From positions 124,001 through 188,000 of the forward strand of contig NZ_JAGT01000001.1 in NCBI RefSeq assembly GCF_000526795.1: a DNA stretch of 64,000 bases, given 5' to 3'. The first letter of the stretch is position 1; the number at the start of each line of letters is the position of its first letter. Made by a program: the position numbers and the translations under genes. The notes under the pieces are model-generated. The model was not told the origin of the DNA. It was given only the letters and a program-made list of their open reading frames with translations, and did no database searches. The DNA is from Ruminococcus flavefaciens AE3010. GTDB taxonomy: Bacteria; Bacillota; Clostridia; Oscillospirales; Ruminococcaceae. Of the stretch, positions 45,231 through 54,458 are shown one piece after another.

Positions 45231-48212
45231 ATGAGTAAATTTTCATTTGAAGCATTTGCAAAGTATGCAGATGACGCTGGAAACACTCAAAGCTCTGATG
45301 CTATGCTTTCACATCAGGTATCTTGGCCAATAAGTCAATACAGTTTTGAAACTGTAAAGCCTAAAAAGGCCGGTACTCCGATAGGAGTTATGGATAAGAT
45401 CTTTTCGGGCAACGCTTGGCTGGAGCCGAAGGCGTATCTTGATAATTACTCTAAGCGAGGATTAACTCCTCGACGGATTTTTCAGGATAAGCTCAGCTAT
45501 CTGTGGAAATTTAAAGAAAGAAACGGATACGAAGGCAATATTGCAAAATTTCGTATTTTGCAAGCACTTGTCGTAAATCCAAGAGCTCCCAGTGAGTATG
45601 AGTGCATCTGCATCGAGCTTGAATATGATGGTAAGGTGTTTACAATCACTTTGACAATGAGAGAATATATGAAACGAGATGTTCTACCATATCTTTCGTT
45701 TATTCGTCGTAATCCGGATTGTCCTGAAAAATACCTTGAAGCTGCATTCTATCTTGCCGTTCAGGAAATTACAGAGCGAAAATTTATGTTTACTCCTAGG
45801 CATTCTGGGTGGAGCGAAGATGATAATGGCCACTTGATTTTTGCTTCATGCGAAATAGTGAATCCTCAGTATAAGTTCTGCTATCCAGCAGATGTGCAAG
45901 AAAGACAGCTGTTGAAGACACAGCGGGCTCTTGTGGAGATCGCTAAGGATTATTCTAAGTCATTACCAAAGATATGGCAATACAAGCTCCTTGTTGCTCT
46001 TAGAATTGCCAGTCTGTTGCTCTATTTCCTTAGAAAAGAAGGTATCAGGCCTGACCAACTTTTTGTTGTTGAACCTGCGAGCTCTTCTGTAGCCAGGATA
46101 GCAATTGCGTTGTTAAAAACGCAAAATTATGGCTCACAGGTTATTACGCCTTTAATGTCAAATAAAAGCGTACTGAAAAAGGCTTTGCGTTATGCAAATG
46201 ATGGTATGATTGTTCTAAACGATGAGGCTCGAGTGGAGAATGTCAAAAGACACGAAGAGCTGCTTCAGGTTGTGGTTGATGATCTACAAGGAACGAATGG
46301 TATTGAGGATAGTACGAGGCATTTGACTTCGATTATCTGTGAGAATCCATGCGTAATCCCTGAAGATACGCCGGCGATGTATATTAATCTCTGCGAAAAA
46401 TTAAATATCGGAGATCCGGATAAGCTTCAGAGACTATCAGGTGAGTTCGATTCCGCATTGATACAGGCTATCGTAAACGATCCTACAAATATGCTGGCAT
46501 TCATCAAAAATGCTCTAAAGAAAGCTGAGCTTGAAACTCCGACTGTTCAGAATTCTGAAAACATCAACTCGAAAAAGATGATACGAGTAGCGATTTCAAT
46601 AATGTTTGCTTATGGTCTGATATCAACAGAAGAAACCAAGAGCATTCTTACATGGATGAAGTCGGCTAGTGATAATCGCGACGACTCCGTTACGGCTATC
46701 GTTAACGATTTTATTGCAGTATTGAATGAGCTTATATCAACTGGTATCTTTAAAATAACTACTCAGAAAGGTTTCCCGTATTATAAATTACAGAGTAAAA
46801 CAATCGTTTACGACGGTTTGTGGCTGAATTTTGAGCCTGAACTCTGGGATTATATTTTGATGCGCATGCGAACCTGTAAGAAAAAATACAAGATTCTTAA
46901 AGCACTCGAAAAATGTATGGAAAAAAATCATAGACAGAAAGAGTACAAGCGGAATATAAATGTAGATATAGCTCCTAATATTCAAATATCAATAAGTGTC
47001 TTTAGCCTACCAATTATAATTCTATATCCTTCCAATTTAGAAAAGGTCAGAGAGTTAAAGTATGTCGGTTATCAGTTAACGAAGGTTGAAGCGGCGAATA
47101 TCAAACTCAGACCTTTGGTAATGAACCGAGCAGGTACTTGCCTGTATGGACAGAATATGGAACCGGATTTGAATTATCATCAGTTGATTTCAGGAGATTC
47201 TCGTAGTGGCAAGAGCACGTATGAAGGCGAGCAGGCTGTAGGCGCTGCTATAAATGATGAACAAGTTCTAATTGTAGATAATGATGGATCATGGTCAGAG
47301 CGTGAGGTAAGGAAGCGTCTTCCGGAAAGTATAATTGATAAGTATTTTTCCTTCTGGAGCATCCCAAAAAAAGGATTGCCAGTTAACCTTGCCGACGTTA
47401 GCGATTGTGATGATCTTACCGAGAAAAAGGATCGCATAAAAAGCGTTCTATCCTGTGCGGCAAGAAGGCTTGGTGATAAGCAGGGCAAAGTGTTATACAA
47501 ACGCATAGGTGTAATGTTAAAGGATAAAAATGACGATATAAATATATATGATATACTTGCTTATCTGGATGAAAAAGATGAGAATCAAAAGGCTTTACGC
47601 GATAAAATTGAAGGTGTCCTTGAAGATTTTGAAGAACTACCAACTCCAAAGACTTCATGGAGAGAATTCTTCTCTTCCCAGAAGAAGATAGTTGTAATTT
47701 CCTCAGGCTTTGATAGTGTAGCTAAAGGTTCATATGTGACAGATATGCTACTTGCGAGCTATTACGCCTACAAGCAGCATTTCCCTGAGACTCGTAATAC
47801 AATAATTCTTGATGAAGCGCAAGATCTGGATATAAGCACTGATAGCGCAATTGACAAATTGCTACGAAAGGGTGCAAAAAATGGTATCCGTATGCTGATA
47901 GCAACGCAGCATTTTTCAGCTCTTAAGGACAAACTTGGTAAAACTTTCGGAAACTGCAGAACGCTAATATTCTTTCGTCCGGAATACGTTGATTTCGCGG
48001 ACATCTCTAAGCTCACAGGTGTTGATACAGCTACTCTTGCAAGTCTGGAGCAGGGGCAGTGTCTGGTTTACGGTCTGCTTTATGATAAAACAGCAGGCAA
48101 AAACAAGCAGGCTACTGTCATCGGCTGGACATATATCAATCAGGTTCTGAGAAGGGCAACAAGTAATGAGCCGCGTCTCAATATCAACAGATTTAAATTC
48201 AGAAAAAGCTAG
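45231..48212 (+). CDS. Large mobile-element ATPase (HerA/VirB4-like C-terminus)
   Basis: A 993-residue protein. The C-terminal part has a complete P-loop ATPase: Walker A GDSRSGKST (655-663), Walker B IILDEAQDL with D861-E862, and a later ATQHFSALKDKLG sensor-like segment, all typical of HerA/FtsK/VirB4-type DNA or protein pumps. The N-terminal half contains a second, helicase-like region (about 230-400) whose Walker A position reads EPASSSVARIA (281-291), without GK[ST], so it is probably inactive. No relaxase is encoded nearby. It starts with AAAAGGAGG 6 bases upstream and is followed by an HTH gene and an integrase in the same direction. Probable role: DNA translocation or mating in an integrative element. 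Confidence 0.75.
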   Translation: MSKFSFEAFAKYADDAGNTQSSDAMLSHQVSWPISQYSFETVKPKKAGTPIGVMDKIFSGNAWLEPKAYLDNYSKRGLTPRRIFQDKLSYLWKFKERNGYEGNIAKFRILQALVVNPRAPSEYECICIELEYDGKVFTITLTMREYMKRDVLPYLSFIRRNPDCPEKYLEAAFYLAVQEITERKFMFTPRHSGWSEDDNGHLIFASCEIVNPQYKFCYPADVQERQLLKTQRALVEIAKDYSKSLPKIWQYKLLVALRIASLLLYFLRKEGIRPDQLFVVEPASSSVARIAIALLKTQNYGSQVITPLMSNKSVLKKALRYANDGMIVLNDEARVENVKRHEELLQVVVDDLQGTNGIEDSTRHLTSIICENPCVIPEDTPAMYINLCEKLNIGDPDKLQRLSGEFDSALIQAIVNDPTNMLAFIKNALKKAELETPTVQNSENINSKKMIRVAISIMFAYGLISTEETKSILTWMKSASDNRDDSVTAIVNDFIAVLNELISTGIFKITTQKGFPYYKLQSKTIVYDGLWLNFEPELWDYILMRMRTCKKKYKILKALEKCMEKNHRQKEYKRNINVDIAPNIQISISVFSLPIIILYPSNLEKVRELKYVGYQLTKVEAANIKLRPLVMNRAGTCLYGQNMEPDLNYHQLISGDSRSGKSTYEGEQAVGAAINDEQVLIVDNDGSWSEREVRKRLPESIIDKYFSFWSIPKKGLPVNLADVSDCDDLTEKKDRIKSVLSCAARRLGDKQGKVLYKRIGVMLKDKNDDINIYDILAYLDEKDENQKALRDKIEGVLEDFEELPTPKTSWREFFSSQKKIVVISSGFDSVAKGSYVTDMLLASYYAYKQHFPETRNTIILDEAQDLDISTDSAIDKLLRKGAKNGIRMLIATQHFSALKDKLGKTFGNCRTLIFFRPEYVDFADISKLTGVDTATLASLEQGQCLVYGLLYDKTAGKNKQATVIGWTYINQVLRRATSNEPRLNINRFKFRKS

Positions 48213-48213
48213 T

Positions 48214-48234
48214 GGGCGCCCTTAAGGGCGCACT
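48214..48234. repeat. GC-rich palindrome after ATPase gene
   Basis: The centre CGCCCTTAAGGGCG is perfectly self-complementary and lies directly after the stop codon. No T run follows, so it may be a weak terminator, an mRNA-stabilising hairpin or a protein-binding site. Confidence 0.5.
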
Positions 48235-48299
48235 AACCTAAATTCATTATATTACAACAACATTCCACTGTCAAGCAGTAAGAAAGCGAGGTGAACACT

Positions 48300-48527
48300 A
48301 TGAAAGCCAAAACTAAGCCGTATACATTTTATATGGTGATCTGGAGCAATATCCGTCGTTATCAATATCTGAATTCACTTTCAGATGAAGCGCTTGCTGA
48401 GACGATGAAGTTAACGACGAGGACACTTTACAATTACGACCACGACCCGTCGATGCTCACGTTGAAGCGTGTACAGCTCTTTATTGAGCATTCAGGACTG
48501 GATATTGAAGCACTAATCAGTGCATAA
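48300..48527 (+). CDS. Small helix-turn-helix protein of the element
   Basis: A 75-residue protein with an XRE-like helix-turn-helix (NSLSDEALAETMKLTTRTLYNYDHDPSMLTL, about residues 25-55). It is probably the excisionase or regulator of the element, lying between ATPase and integrase genes. GAGGTG lies 6 bases before ATG 48300, which was preferred over GTG 48291. Confidence 0.8.
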   Translation: MKAKTKPYTFYMVIWSNIRRYQYLNSLSDEALAETMKLTTRTLYNYDHDPSMLTLKRVQLFIEHSGLDIEALISA

Positions 48528-48612
48528 TTAAACGGGAAATAGTAGAGGGCGTATATACTGCGTAAGCCGTAGATGCGTCCTCTTCTACATATATAGACAG
48601 GAGGAAACATAC

Positions 48613-49653
48613 ATGCCAAAACGTAAGTTTCCAGAGGCTTGGCAATTAAAGTCAGGCAACTGGCACACACAAGTATTTGTCGGATATGACGAAAATGGTA
48701 AGAAAATTCGTGAGTCTTTCACTGCATCGACAAAGCGGGAAGCGGAGAGAATGGCTGCCGAGTATATCGTCAACGGTATGAAACGCAAGGCTCGATTTAC
48801 GGTAGCCGATGCAATTGATGGATATATCAGCGCAAAGCAAAACGTGCTTGCACCGTCTACACTGAGAGGATACGGTATTCTTCGCAGAAACCGTTTACAG
48901 AGCTTAATGCGGCTCGATGTAAGTGAGGTTAACAGCTATACAGTACAGCAGGCTATAAACGAAGACGCTGCAAAGGTAGGCGCAAAAACGATTAAAGAAG
49001 GCGTTCATCTTATATGTGCAGCGCTGAAGCTCTACGACATAAGACCTGTGCTGAGTGTTACATACCCTGCAAGAAAGCCGAAGCTGAAGGAGCTTCCCAC
49101 AGCGGAGCAGGTAATGAATATGGTTCGCGGTACAGATATTGAACTGCCGTGCCTGCTTGCAATGTGGTTGTCGTTACGTATGAGTGAGGTCCGAGGATTA
49201 CAGTTCCGTGACCTAAAAGACAATGTACTCACTATATGCCGTAGTAATATTTACTTTGACGGCAGCAACATTGTTCGCGATGTTAATAAGACATACAAGT
49301 CGACGAGAAGGCTGACAATACCAGGCTACATAAAGGATCTCATAAATGCTGTTCCTCATGAAAGAGATGATGATTTTATTGTTCAGATGGAATACCAGAC
49401 GCTCCGTAGCAAGTTCTATAAGCTTCTCGCTGAGTACGGCTATCATATGACCTTCCATGATCTGCGTCATTTATCAGCGAGCGTTATGCTCATGCTCAAT
49501 ATCCCTGATAAGTACGCAATGGAAAGGGGAGGGTGGTCAACAAATTCCACGTTAAAGTCGGTATATCAGCATACATTCTCAGAAGAACGTAAGAAAGTTG
49601 ATGAAAAGATAGACAAATACTTCAACAGTCTGCTTTATGAGAATGAGAAGTAA
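48613..49653 (+). CDS. Tyrosine-family integrase
   Basis: A 346-residue site-specific recombinase. It has an AP2-like N-terminal arm-binding region (SGNWHTQVFVGYDENGKKIRES), a core-binding SAM-like domain (about 58-140) and the catalytic domain with Arg in LRMSEVRGL, HDLRH (His-x-x-Arg), GGWST and nucleophile Tyr in VYQHTFSE. It looks complete. It is the last gene of the element, with CACACG repeats 160-210 bases downstream that resemble arm sites. AGGAGG precedes ATG. Confidence 0.93.
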   Translation: MPKRKFPEAWQLKSGNWHTQVFVGYDENGKKIRESFTASTKREAERMAAEYIVNGMKRKARFTVADAIDGYISAKQNVLAPSTLRGYGILRRNRLQSLMRLDVSEVNSYTVQQAINEDAAKVGAKTIKEGVHLICAALKLYDIRPVLSVTYPARKPKLKELPTAEQVMNMVRGTDIELPCLLAMWLSLRMSEVRGLQFRDLKDNVLTICRSNIYFDGSNIVRDVNKTYKSTRRLTIPGYIKDLINAVPHERDDDFIVQMEYQTLRSKFYKLLAEYGYHMTFHDLRHLSASVMLMLNIPDKYAMERGGWSTNSTLKSVYQHTFSEERKKVDEKIDKYFNSLLYENEK

Positions 49654-49729
49654 TAAAAAGAAAATGGCTATAAACATTCCCTAATGCTACGTTATAAATA
49701 TTCGAATCTACATTTTCGCTCTTTTAAAG

Positions 49730-49768
49730 AAGCCTGTAATTCGAGGAAACACCGAAATACAGGCTTTT
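49730..49768 (+). terminator. Terminator after integrase
   Basis: AAGCCTGTA (49730-49738) pairs with TACAGGCTT (49758-49766), followed by TTTCT. Confidence 0.75.
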
Positions 49769-49811
49769 CTCTTGCCTGTAGAAAACAGTTTTAAATGCAT
49801 TTTTGCAGTCG

Positions 49812-49863
49812 CGTGTGAAAAAAAGCAGCTATTTTTCACACGTTTTCACACGAAATTCACACG
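49812..49863. repeat. CACACG repeat cluster, possible integrase arm sites
   Basis: TTCACACG occurs directly at 49835-49842, 49845-49852 and 49856-49863, and inverted (CGTGTGAA) at 49812-49819. The group resembles the pair at 39929-39949. The order integrase gene, arm repeats, element end is common in integrative elements. Confidence 0.5.
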
Positions 49864-49948
49864 ACGATAGGTGGTATAATGTTTTGAAAGAAGCCAGCTC
49901 CCATGAGGGAGCTGATTCTTTATAATAATATTCATTAACAAATTTGGC

Positions 49949-50377
49949 TCAATTGATTTTGCCGTTACTATACTCCTCCAAGAATTCAGCCACACTGATG
50001 CCTCTTTTTATAAGATGACTAAACCGTATGAGTGCTTTAGGGCATTCGTCCGTCTCTGACTCTTTGCATGATTCGATACGGAGTATAGCGAAGTCTCTTT
50101 GGATAAATACACCGCCGCAGGAATGAAAATCGTTCTTTTCAAATATAGCACACCTCACGGCCATATTGTTTATATCCAGACCTGTGGTTGTTAAAGGGAT
50201 ACTGTTATTCTCAACGACGACAGCAAATGAATAATATAATGGATTATCCCCATTTGTATCAAATAATGGAATTTCCTTATCGTATACGACAATATCGCCA
50301 ATTGCGTAACGATGAGGAATCCAAGCGTACGAACTGTATATGCTCCAGTTGATTCTGTCGTTATAAAGATTCCACAT
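49949..50377 (-). CDS. Unknown 142-residue protein
   Basis: Not recognised. The protein is rich in aromatic residues at its start (MWNLYNDRINWSIYSSYAWIP) with a beta-rich middle (YAIGDIVVYDKEIPLFD; YYSFAVVVENNSIPL) and a helical tail (KRGISVAEFLEEYSNG). It lies 27 bases after the diguanylate cyclase gene in the same direction and may be co-transcribed with it. No strong ribosome binding site is visible, so the start is uncertain. Confidence 0.6.
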   Translation of the reverse strand: MWNLYNDRINWSIYSSYAWIPHRYAIGDIVVYDKEIPLFDTNGDNPLYYSFAVVVENNSIPLTTTGLDINNMAVRCAIFEKNDFHSCGGVFIQRDFAILRIESCKESETDECPKALIRFSHLIKRGISVAEFLEEYSNGKIN

Positions 50378-50403
50378 ATCATGCGGCTCTTCATAATCAT
50401 ATA

Positions 50404-51801
50404 TTATCTGTATTTCAGCTCAGGATGCATATTGTAAAACTCTTTTTTGTTGATATACATTTTTTCATCTGCATTCTTCATCGCCATACGAATATCCTCT
50501 CCGTTGCTTACAAAGTAATAGCCCACAGCAAAATTAACATCACTGTCTATGGCGGATTTCTCATCAAGCTGTACAAGTCTTGTTTTCAGCTCAGCTTCGT
50601 CAATTCCCTGTGCTATCAGCATAAACTCGTCTCCGCCTGCACGGTAAACGTCGCAGTCATAAAATATCTGACTAAGAATGGCTGAAGCTGTCCTTAACAG
50701 TCTATCGCCTGAACTGTGACCTTTCTCATCGTTTACCCGCTTCAATCCATTAAGATCAGCGAATATAACAGCATATGGTACAATCAATTCAACTTTTCCT
50801 GTTATAACATCATTGACATAATTATTCATTGAATTACGGTTCTTGCATCCAGTAAGCAGGTCAATAGAACTGAGTATCTCAAGCTGCTTCATCAACTGAT
50901 AGTTGGCAATTTCCGATGCAATGAAAAATGTAGACAATTCAAGTGTCTCCTTAATCCTTACTGTATCCTCGGTCTTGTAGTTCAAAGCCCATAAATAACC
51001 AAGTATCTGATCGTTATGCTTCAACGGAAAAAGAACGGCACTTTTTACTCCGTTATCCGTAAGCAGCAAATAAAAGTCCTTGTTCTCTGATTCAAGCCAT
51101 TCCAAGTCACGTTCATCTTTTATTATAAGGCATGAACTGCCATGAATAGCAGCTTCAAACGATTCTGCAATATCATAAAAGCTGTCATTACTATATATTT
51201 CATCAGACCTTATATTACTTTCATGCTCTGTTGCTTCGCAGAATTTGATATATTTGCTTTTTTCCATATCATGATTGAAAATACAGCAATGATCCGCACC
51301 GCATATCTTACGGATCTCTTCAATAATATCCTGAAATACCTGATGAACATCATCTTTTTTGGCATTCTGGAGCTTTATACATATCTCAAGAGCAGATGTT
51401 GCTGTGTCTGCTGAAAGACTTGCCTGCTGCTCAGCATCGGCATATGGCGAAATATCGCATGAATACAGGCAGTATCCTACGTTTTCCTTATCTGATTCAA
51501 GAGGAAGAAGAAACATATTGACCCATAACCCCATACGCTCTACGTGAACATACGTATGAAGCGGCTGACCAAGACAAGCACAACGATACATGAAGTCCTC
51601 AAAGTTTTTATCTTGTGGCAAAGAGTCCGAATATGGCGAATCAGGTACAAACGGACGGCCGAACACCTTTTCCGAATCGTCACGATGTGCTTTATTAGCC
51701 GCAACAACACGGATATTACCATAACTGCCGTCCTGATATTTTTCAACCGATATAATACAGCTTCTGCATTTATGATCTGCTACTATCCTGTCAAAATCCA
51801 T
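50404..51801 (-). CDS. Diguanylate cyclase with GAF domain and shared N-terminal sensor
   Basis: A 465-residue protein: an N-terminal region (1-150) unlike any domain I can name, a GAF domain (about 155-290) and a GGDEF domain (about 300-460) with LTGCKNRN and an intact RAGGDEF. It should make cyclic di-GMP from GTP. No RxxD inhibitory site is seen just before GGDEF. The N-terminus resembles that of the neighbouring GGDEF-EAL protein (VEKxxDGxYG, NFED, HTYVH, YCLYS). GGAAGG precedes ATG; the gene starts 36 bases after its neighbour ends. Confidence 0.92.
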   Translation of the reverse strand: MDFDRIVADHKCRSCIISVEKYQDGSYGNIRVVAANKAHRDDSEKVFGRPFVPDSPYSDSLPQDKNFEDFMYRCACLGQPLHTYVHVERMGLWVNMFLLPLESDKENVGYCLYSCDISPYADAEQQASLSADTATSALEICIKLQNAKKDDVHQVFQDIIEEIRKICGADHCCIFNHDMEKSKYIKFCEATEHESNIRSDEIYSNDSFYDIAESFEAAIHGSSCLIIKDERDLEWLESENKDFYLLLTDNGVKSAVLFPLKHNDQILGYLWALNYKTEDTVRIKETLELSTFFIASEIANYQLMKQLEILSSIDLLTGCKNRNSMNNYVNDVITGKVELIVPYAVIFADLNGLKRVNDEKGHSSGDRLLRTASAILSQIFYDCDVYRAGGDEFMLIAQGIDEAELKTRLVQLDEKSAIDSDVNFAVGYYFVSNGEDIRMAMKNADEKMYINKKEFYNMHPELKYR

Positions 51802-51837
51802 AATAAACCTTCCTTTTCATTTAAATTAAAGCCCTGT

Positions 51838-54075
51838 TCAAATCATATCTGTTACAAGCTTTTCCGCCTCTTCCTGCGGCAGAGGTCTGCCCCAGATAAA
51901 GCCCTGTATATAATCACAACCTATCTCCCTCAGAGTTTCAAGCTGGTCGTCTTTCTCAACACCTTCCGATATGACCTCAAATCCCATTATGTGACCGATA
52001 GAGATAATAGCAGCAACATACTGCTTTGACGACTCGCTCAGATTCATCTTATCGATAAAGGACTTGTCTATCTTAAGTAAATTTGCAGGGAAATTATTCA
52101 GATAACTCAATGAAGAATAACCTGTACCGAAATCGTCTATTGCTATCCTGATACCCATTTCACGCAGCTTATCTATACAGAGTATAGCCTTTTCAGCCGA
52201 TTCTATCATAATTGATTCAGTGATCTCAATTTCAACACGGTCAGACGGCATTCCGCTCTCCTTCAGTATATCTTTCAGCTCATCAAGGAAATCATTTTTC
52301 ATAAGGTGAAGAACTGATACATTAACGCTCAATACTATATCAGCACCTGTTTTTCTTATAAGCCCGCCAAGAAACATGGCTGCTTTTCTGAAAACAGCTT
52401 CGTCCACCTTGTCCACAAGACCTACCTTTTCAGCTACAGGGACAAACTCTCCTGGACTGATGAAATTGCCGTCAGCGTCCCTCATTCGCGCCAGAGCCTC
52501 AAAACCACGGAGCTTATGAGCCATATCAAACTGAGGTTGGAGATTGAAATAGATCAGATCGTTTTCAAGTGCCACTCTTATTTTATTCTCAACTTCAAGG
52601 ATACGTTCGTTACTCAGAATATCCGAAGTGAACCTAAGGATGTGGTCACTGCTGTTTGCTTTTTTGATCTCGCTCATAGCTGCGCTTGAATATGATATCA
52701 GCTCATCTGCTGTGCCTGCGTCTGCAGGATACTCAGCATAGCCAAAACTTGCAGTCACATAAAGCTCAACTCCTCCTATACTCAGATGATCGTTGAGTGC
52801 GTCGGCATAGCGAACAATAGCTTCCCTGAGTTCTTCATCAGAATTGTAATCGTAGATAACAAGCAGGAATTCATCGCCGTTTATACGTGTTATATAGTCT
52901 GAAGTAACTGAGCCGTAATCATCGGAAACTGCTTTCCAACGCTCCGCAATCTCGATCAGAACCTGATTTCCGGCTTCAAGTCCCAGTGTATCATTTATTC
53001 TTTTGAAATGATTAAGATCAATATAAACAACGGCAAATCTGCCTTCATGATTTATCAGATCAGCTATATATTCGGTACTGGCAAAACGGTTAGGCAGTCC
53101 TGTAAGCGAGTCGGTATAGCTCATGTGATTCAGACGCCTGAGCACCTTGTATTTTGCGATATGTGAAGAAACAAAAAATGTTGTAAGCTCAAGGGTTTCT
53201 TTGATACGCAGTGTGATATCAGTATTAAAATTGGTTGCCCATATGTAACCAAGTACTTCATTTTCCTGACGAAGCGGATACAATACGACGCTTTCCACGC
53301 CTGCTTCAACAAGAGTAAGATACCACGGATTGTTTATTCTACTTACATATTCCAGATCACTTTTGTTCTGTATAATGATACAGTCGCCTTCATCGCCGAT
53401 CATTTTTTCCCATGAAGACGCGATGTCATAGTAATTGGGAAATTCTGTAACAGGTTTGAGACGGCTGCCAGGCTTAAAATTCGTTGCAAGAATAGAATAA
53501 TTTTCTTCTTCTTTTTTAAGCAGAAGAACAGTACAGCTTTCTGCATCACATATCCTGCGTATTTCTGAGATAACTCCTTCCATCGCATCCTTCAGACCTG
53601 TAGCTTTATGAAGCTTTATGCATGTCTTAAGAACGTCATTGGAAATCTGGTTGTTATGAACGTTACCTAATATATTATCAGCATTGTCACTTGGTACAGC
53701 CGAGTAGATGCAGTAACAGGTGCTGCCATTTTCACAATCCAAAGGCATGACATAGATGTCAAACCACATATCATCGCTGTTCAGATGAACATAGGTATGT
53801 ATTTCTTTCTTTTGTACAGCACTTTTAAAGCATACGTCCTCGAAATTTCGATTCATAGGAAAATATTTAAAATACAGCGAATTGTTGACAAATGAGAGCG
53901 CGTCATCAGAAGAAAGGCTCGTGTTTCCGCTGCTGATACGGTAATCTATCATATCAAGGTATTTCTTATTACAGGCAACGATACAGATCTTACCGTAGCC
54001 GTTATCAGCTGTTTTTTCGACTGATACTACACAAGCAGGTGAAAAAAAGGTTTCGATAAATTTCTGAAAATCCAT
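51838..54075 (-). CDS. GAF-GGDEF-EAL cyclic-di-GMP enzyme
   Basis: A 745-residue protein: N-terminal sensor-like region (1-160), GAF (about 165-310), GGDEF (about 325-490) and EAL (about 500-740). The GGDEF motif reads NGDEF (RINGDEFLLV), so cyclase activity may be weak or absent. The EAL part has its metal and catalytic residues (FEALARM, NVSV, EITES, IDDFGTGYSS, KIDKSFI, EGVE), predicting phosphodiesterase activity. It is followed by the diguanylate cyclase gene, giving a synthesis/breakdown pair with a shared sensory region. ATG 54075 was chosen because AAAGGAG lies 6 bases upstream. Confidence 0.92.
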   Translation of the reverse strand: MDFQKFIETFFSPACVVSVEKTADNGYGKICIVACNKKYLDMIDYRISSGNTSLSSDDALSFVNNSLYFKYFPMNRNFEDVCFKSAVQKKEIHTYVHLNSDDMWFDIYVMPLDCENGSTCYCIYSAVPSDNADNILGNVHNNQISNDVLKTCIKLHKATGLKDAMEGVISEIRRICDAESCTVLLLKKEEENYSILATNFKPGSRLKPVTEFPNYYDIASSWEKMIGDEGDCIIIQNKSDLEYVSRINNPWYLTLVEAGVESVVLYPLRQENEVLGYIWATNFNTDITLRIKETLELTTFFVSSHIAKYKVLRRLNHMSYTDSLTGLPNRFASTEYIADLINHEGRFAVVYIDLNHFKRINDTLGLEAGNQVLIEIAERWKAVSDDYGSVTSDYITRINGDEFLLVIYDYNSDEELREAIVRYADALNDHLSIGGVELYVTASFGYAEYPADAGTADELISYSSAAMSEIKKANSSDHILRFTSDILSNERILEVENKIRVALENDLIYFNLQPQFDMAHKLRGFEALARMRDADGNFISPGEFVPVAEKVGLVDKVDEAVFRKAAMFLGGLIRKTGADIVLSVNVSVLHLMKNDFLDELKDILKESGMPSDRVEIEITESIMIESAEKAILCIDKLREMGIRIAIDDFGTGYSSLSYLNNFPANLLKIDKSFIDKMNLSESSKQYVAAIISIGHIMGFEVISEGVEKDDQLETLREIGCDYIQGFIWGRPLPQEEAEKLVTDMI

Positions 54076-54407
54076 ATTAACTCCTTTCTTCAACCAGATA
54101 ATCTATTATTATCCCAACGGCTGAAAAATCCACACTCAGATTATTTCGCTTCATAGCTTCTTATGTCCATAGGCATCCAATGTCCACAATAAATTTTACC
54201 ACTTTTGCACATATTTTTCAATAAAAAACATCAATTGTTCACAAAATATTATGAATTATCAGCATTTCACACAAAGCATAAATGCATAGTTTGTATGTTA
54301 ATGCAAATAGATATCGCAGTATAAAAACGTCTGTCCGCAATGCACAATCAAGCCCGACACGGAAATACTAACCTCACAAAATCATTACGATTTTTGGAGG
54401 TTTTATT
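54076..54407. other. Intergenic region without gene
   Basis: About 330 A/T-rich bases between divergent units. I see no credible gene. It should hold the promoter of the cyclic-di-GMP operon on the minus strand. Confidence 0.5.
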
Positions 54408-54458
54408 ATGAAAGCAACAGGCATTGTCAGCCGTATCGACGACCTCGGGCGGCGATGA
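54408..54458 (+). pseudogene. N-terminal fragment of AbrB/SpoVT-family regulator
   Basis: TTGGAGG and ATG start a frame reading MKATGIVSRIDDLGRR and then stop. The first 14 residues match the N-terminus of SpoVT/AbrB-type regulators (MKATGIVRRIDDLGR). The rest of the gene is lost, and another remnant follows at once. Confidence 0.75.

Noticed and set aside
49864..49948. Duplicated 3' end of tRNA-Ser as the right attachment site
   Set aside because: No match to the tRNA-Ser 3' end is present after the CACACG repeats, so the element's attachment site remains unproven.
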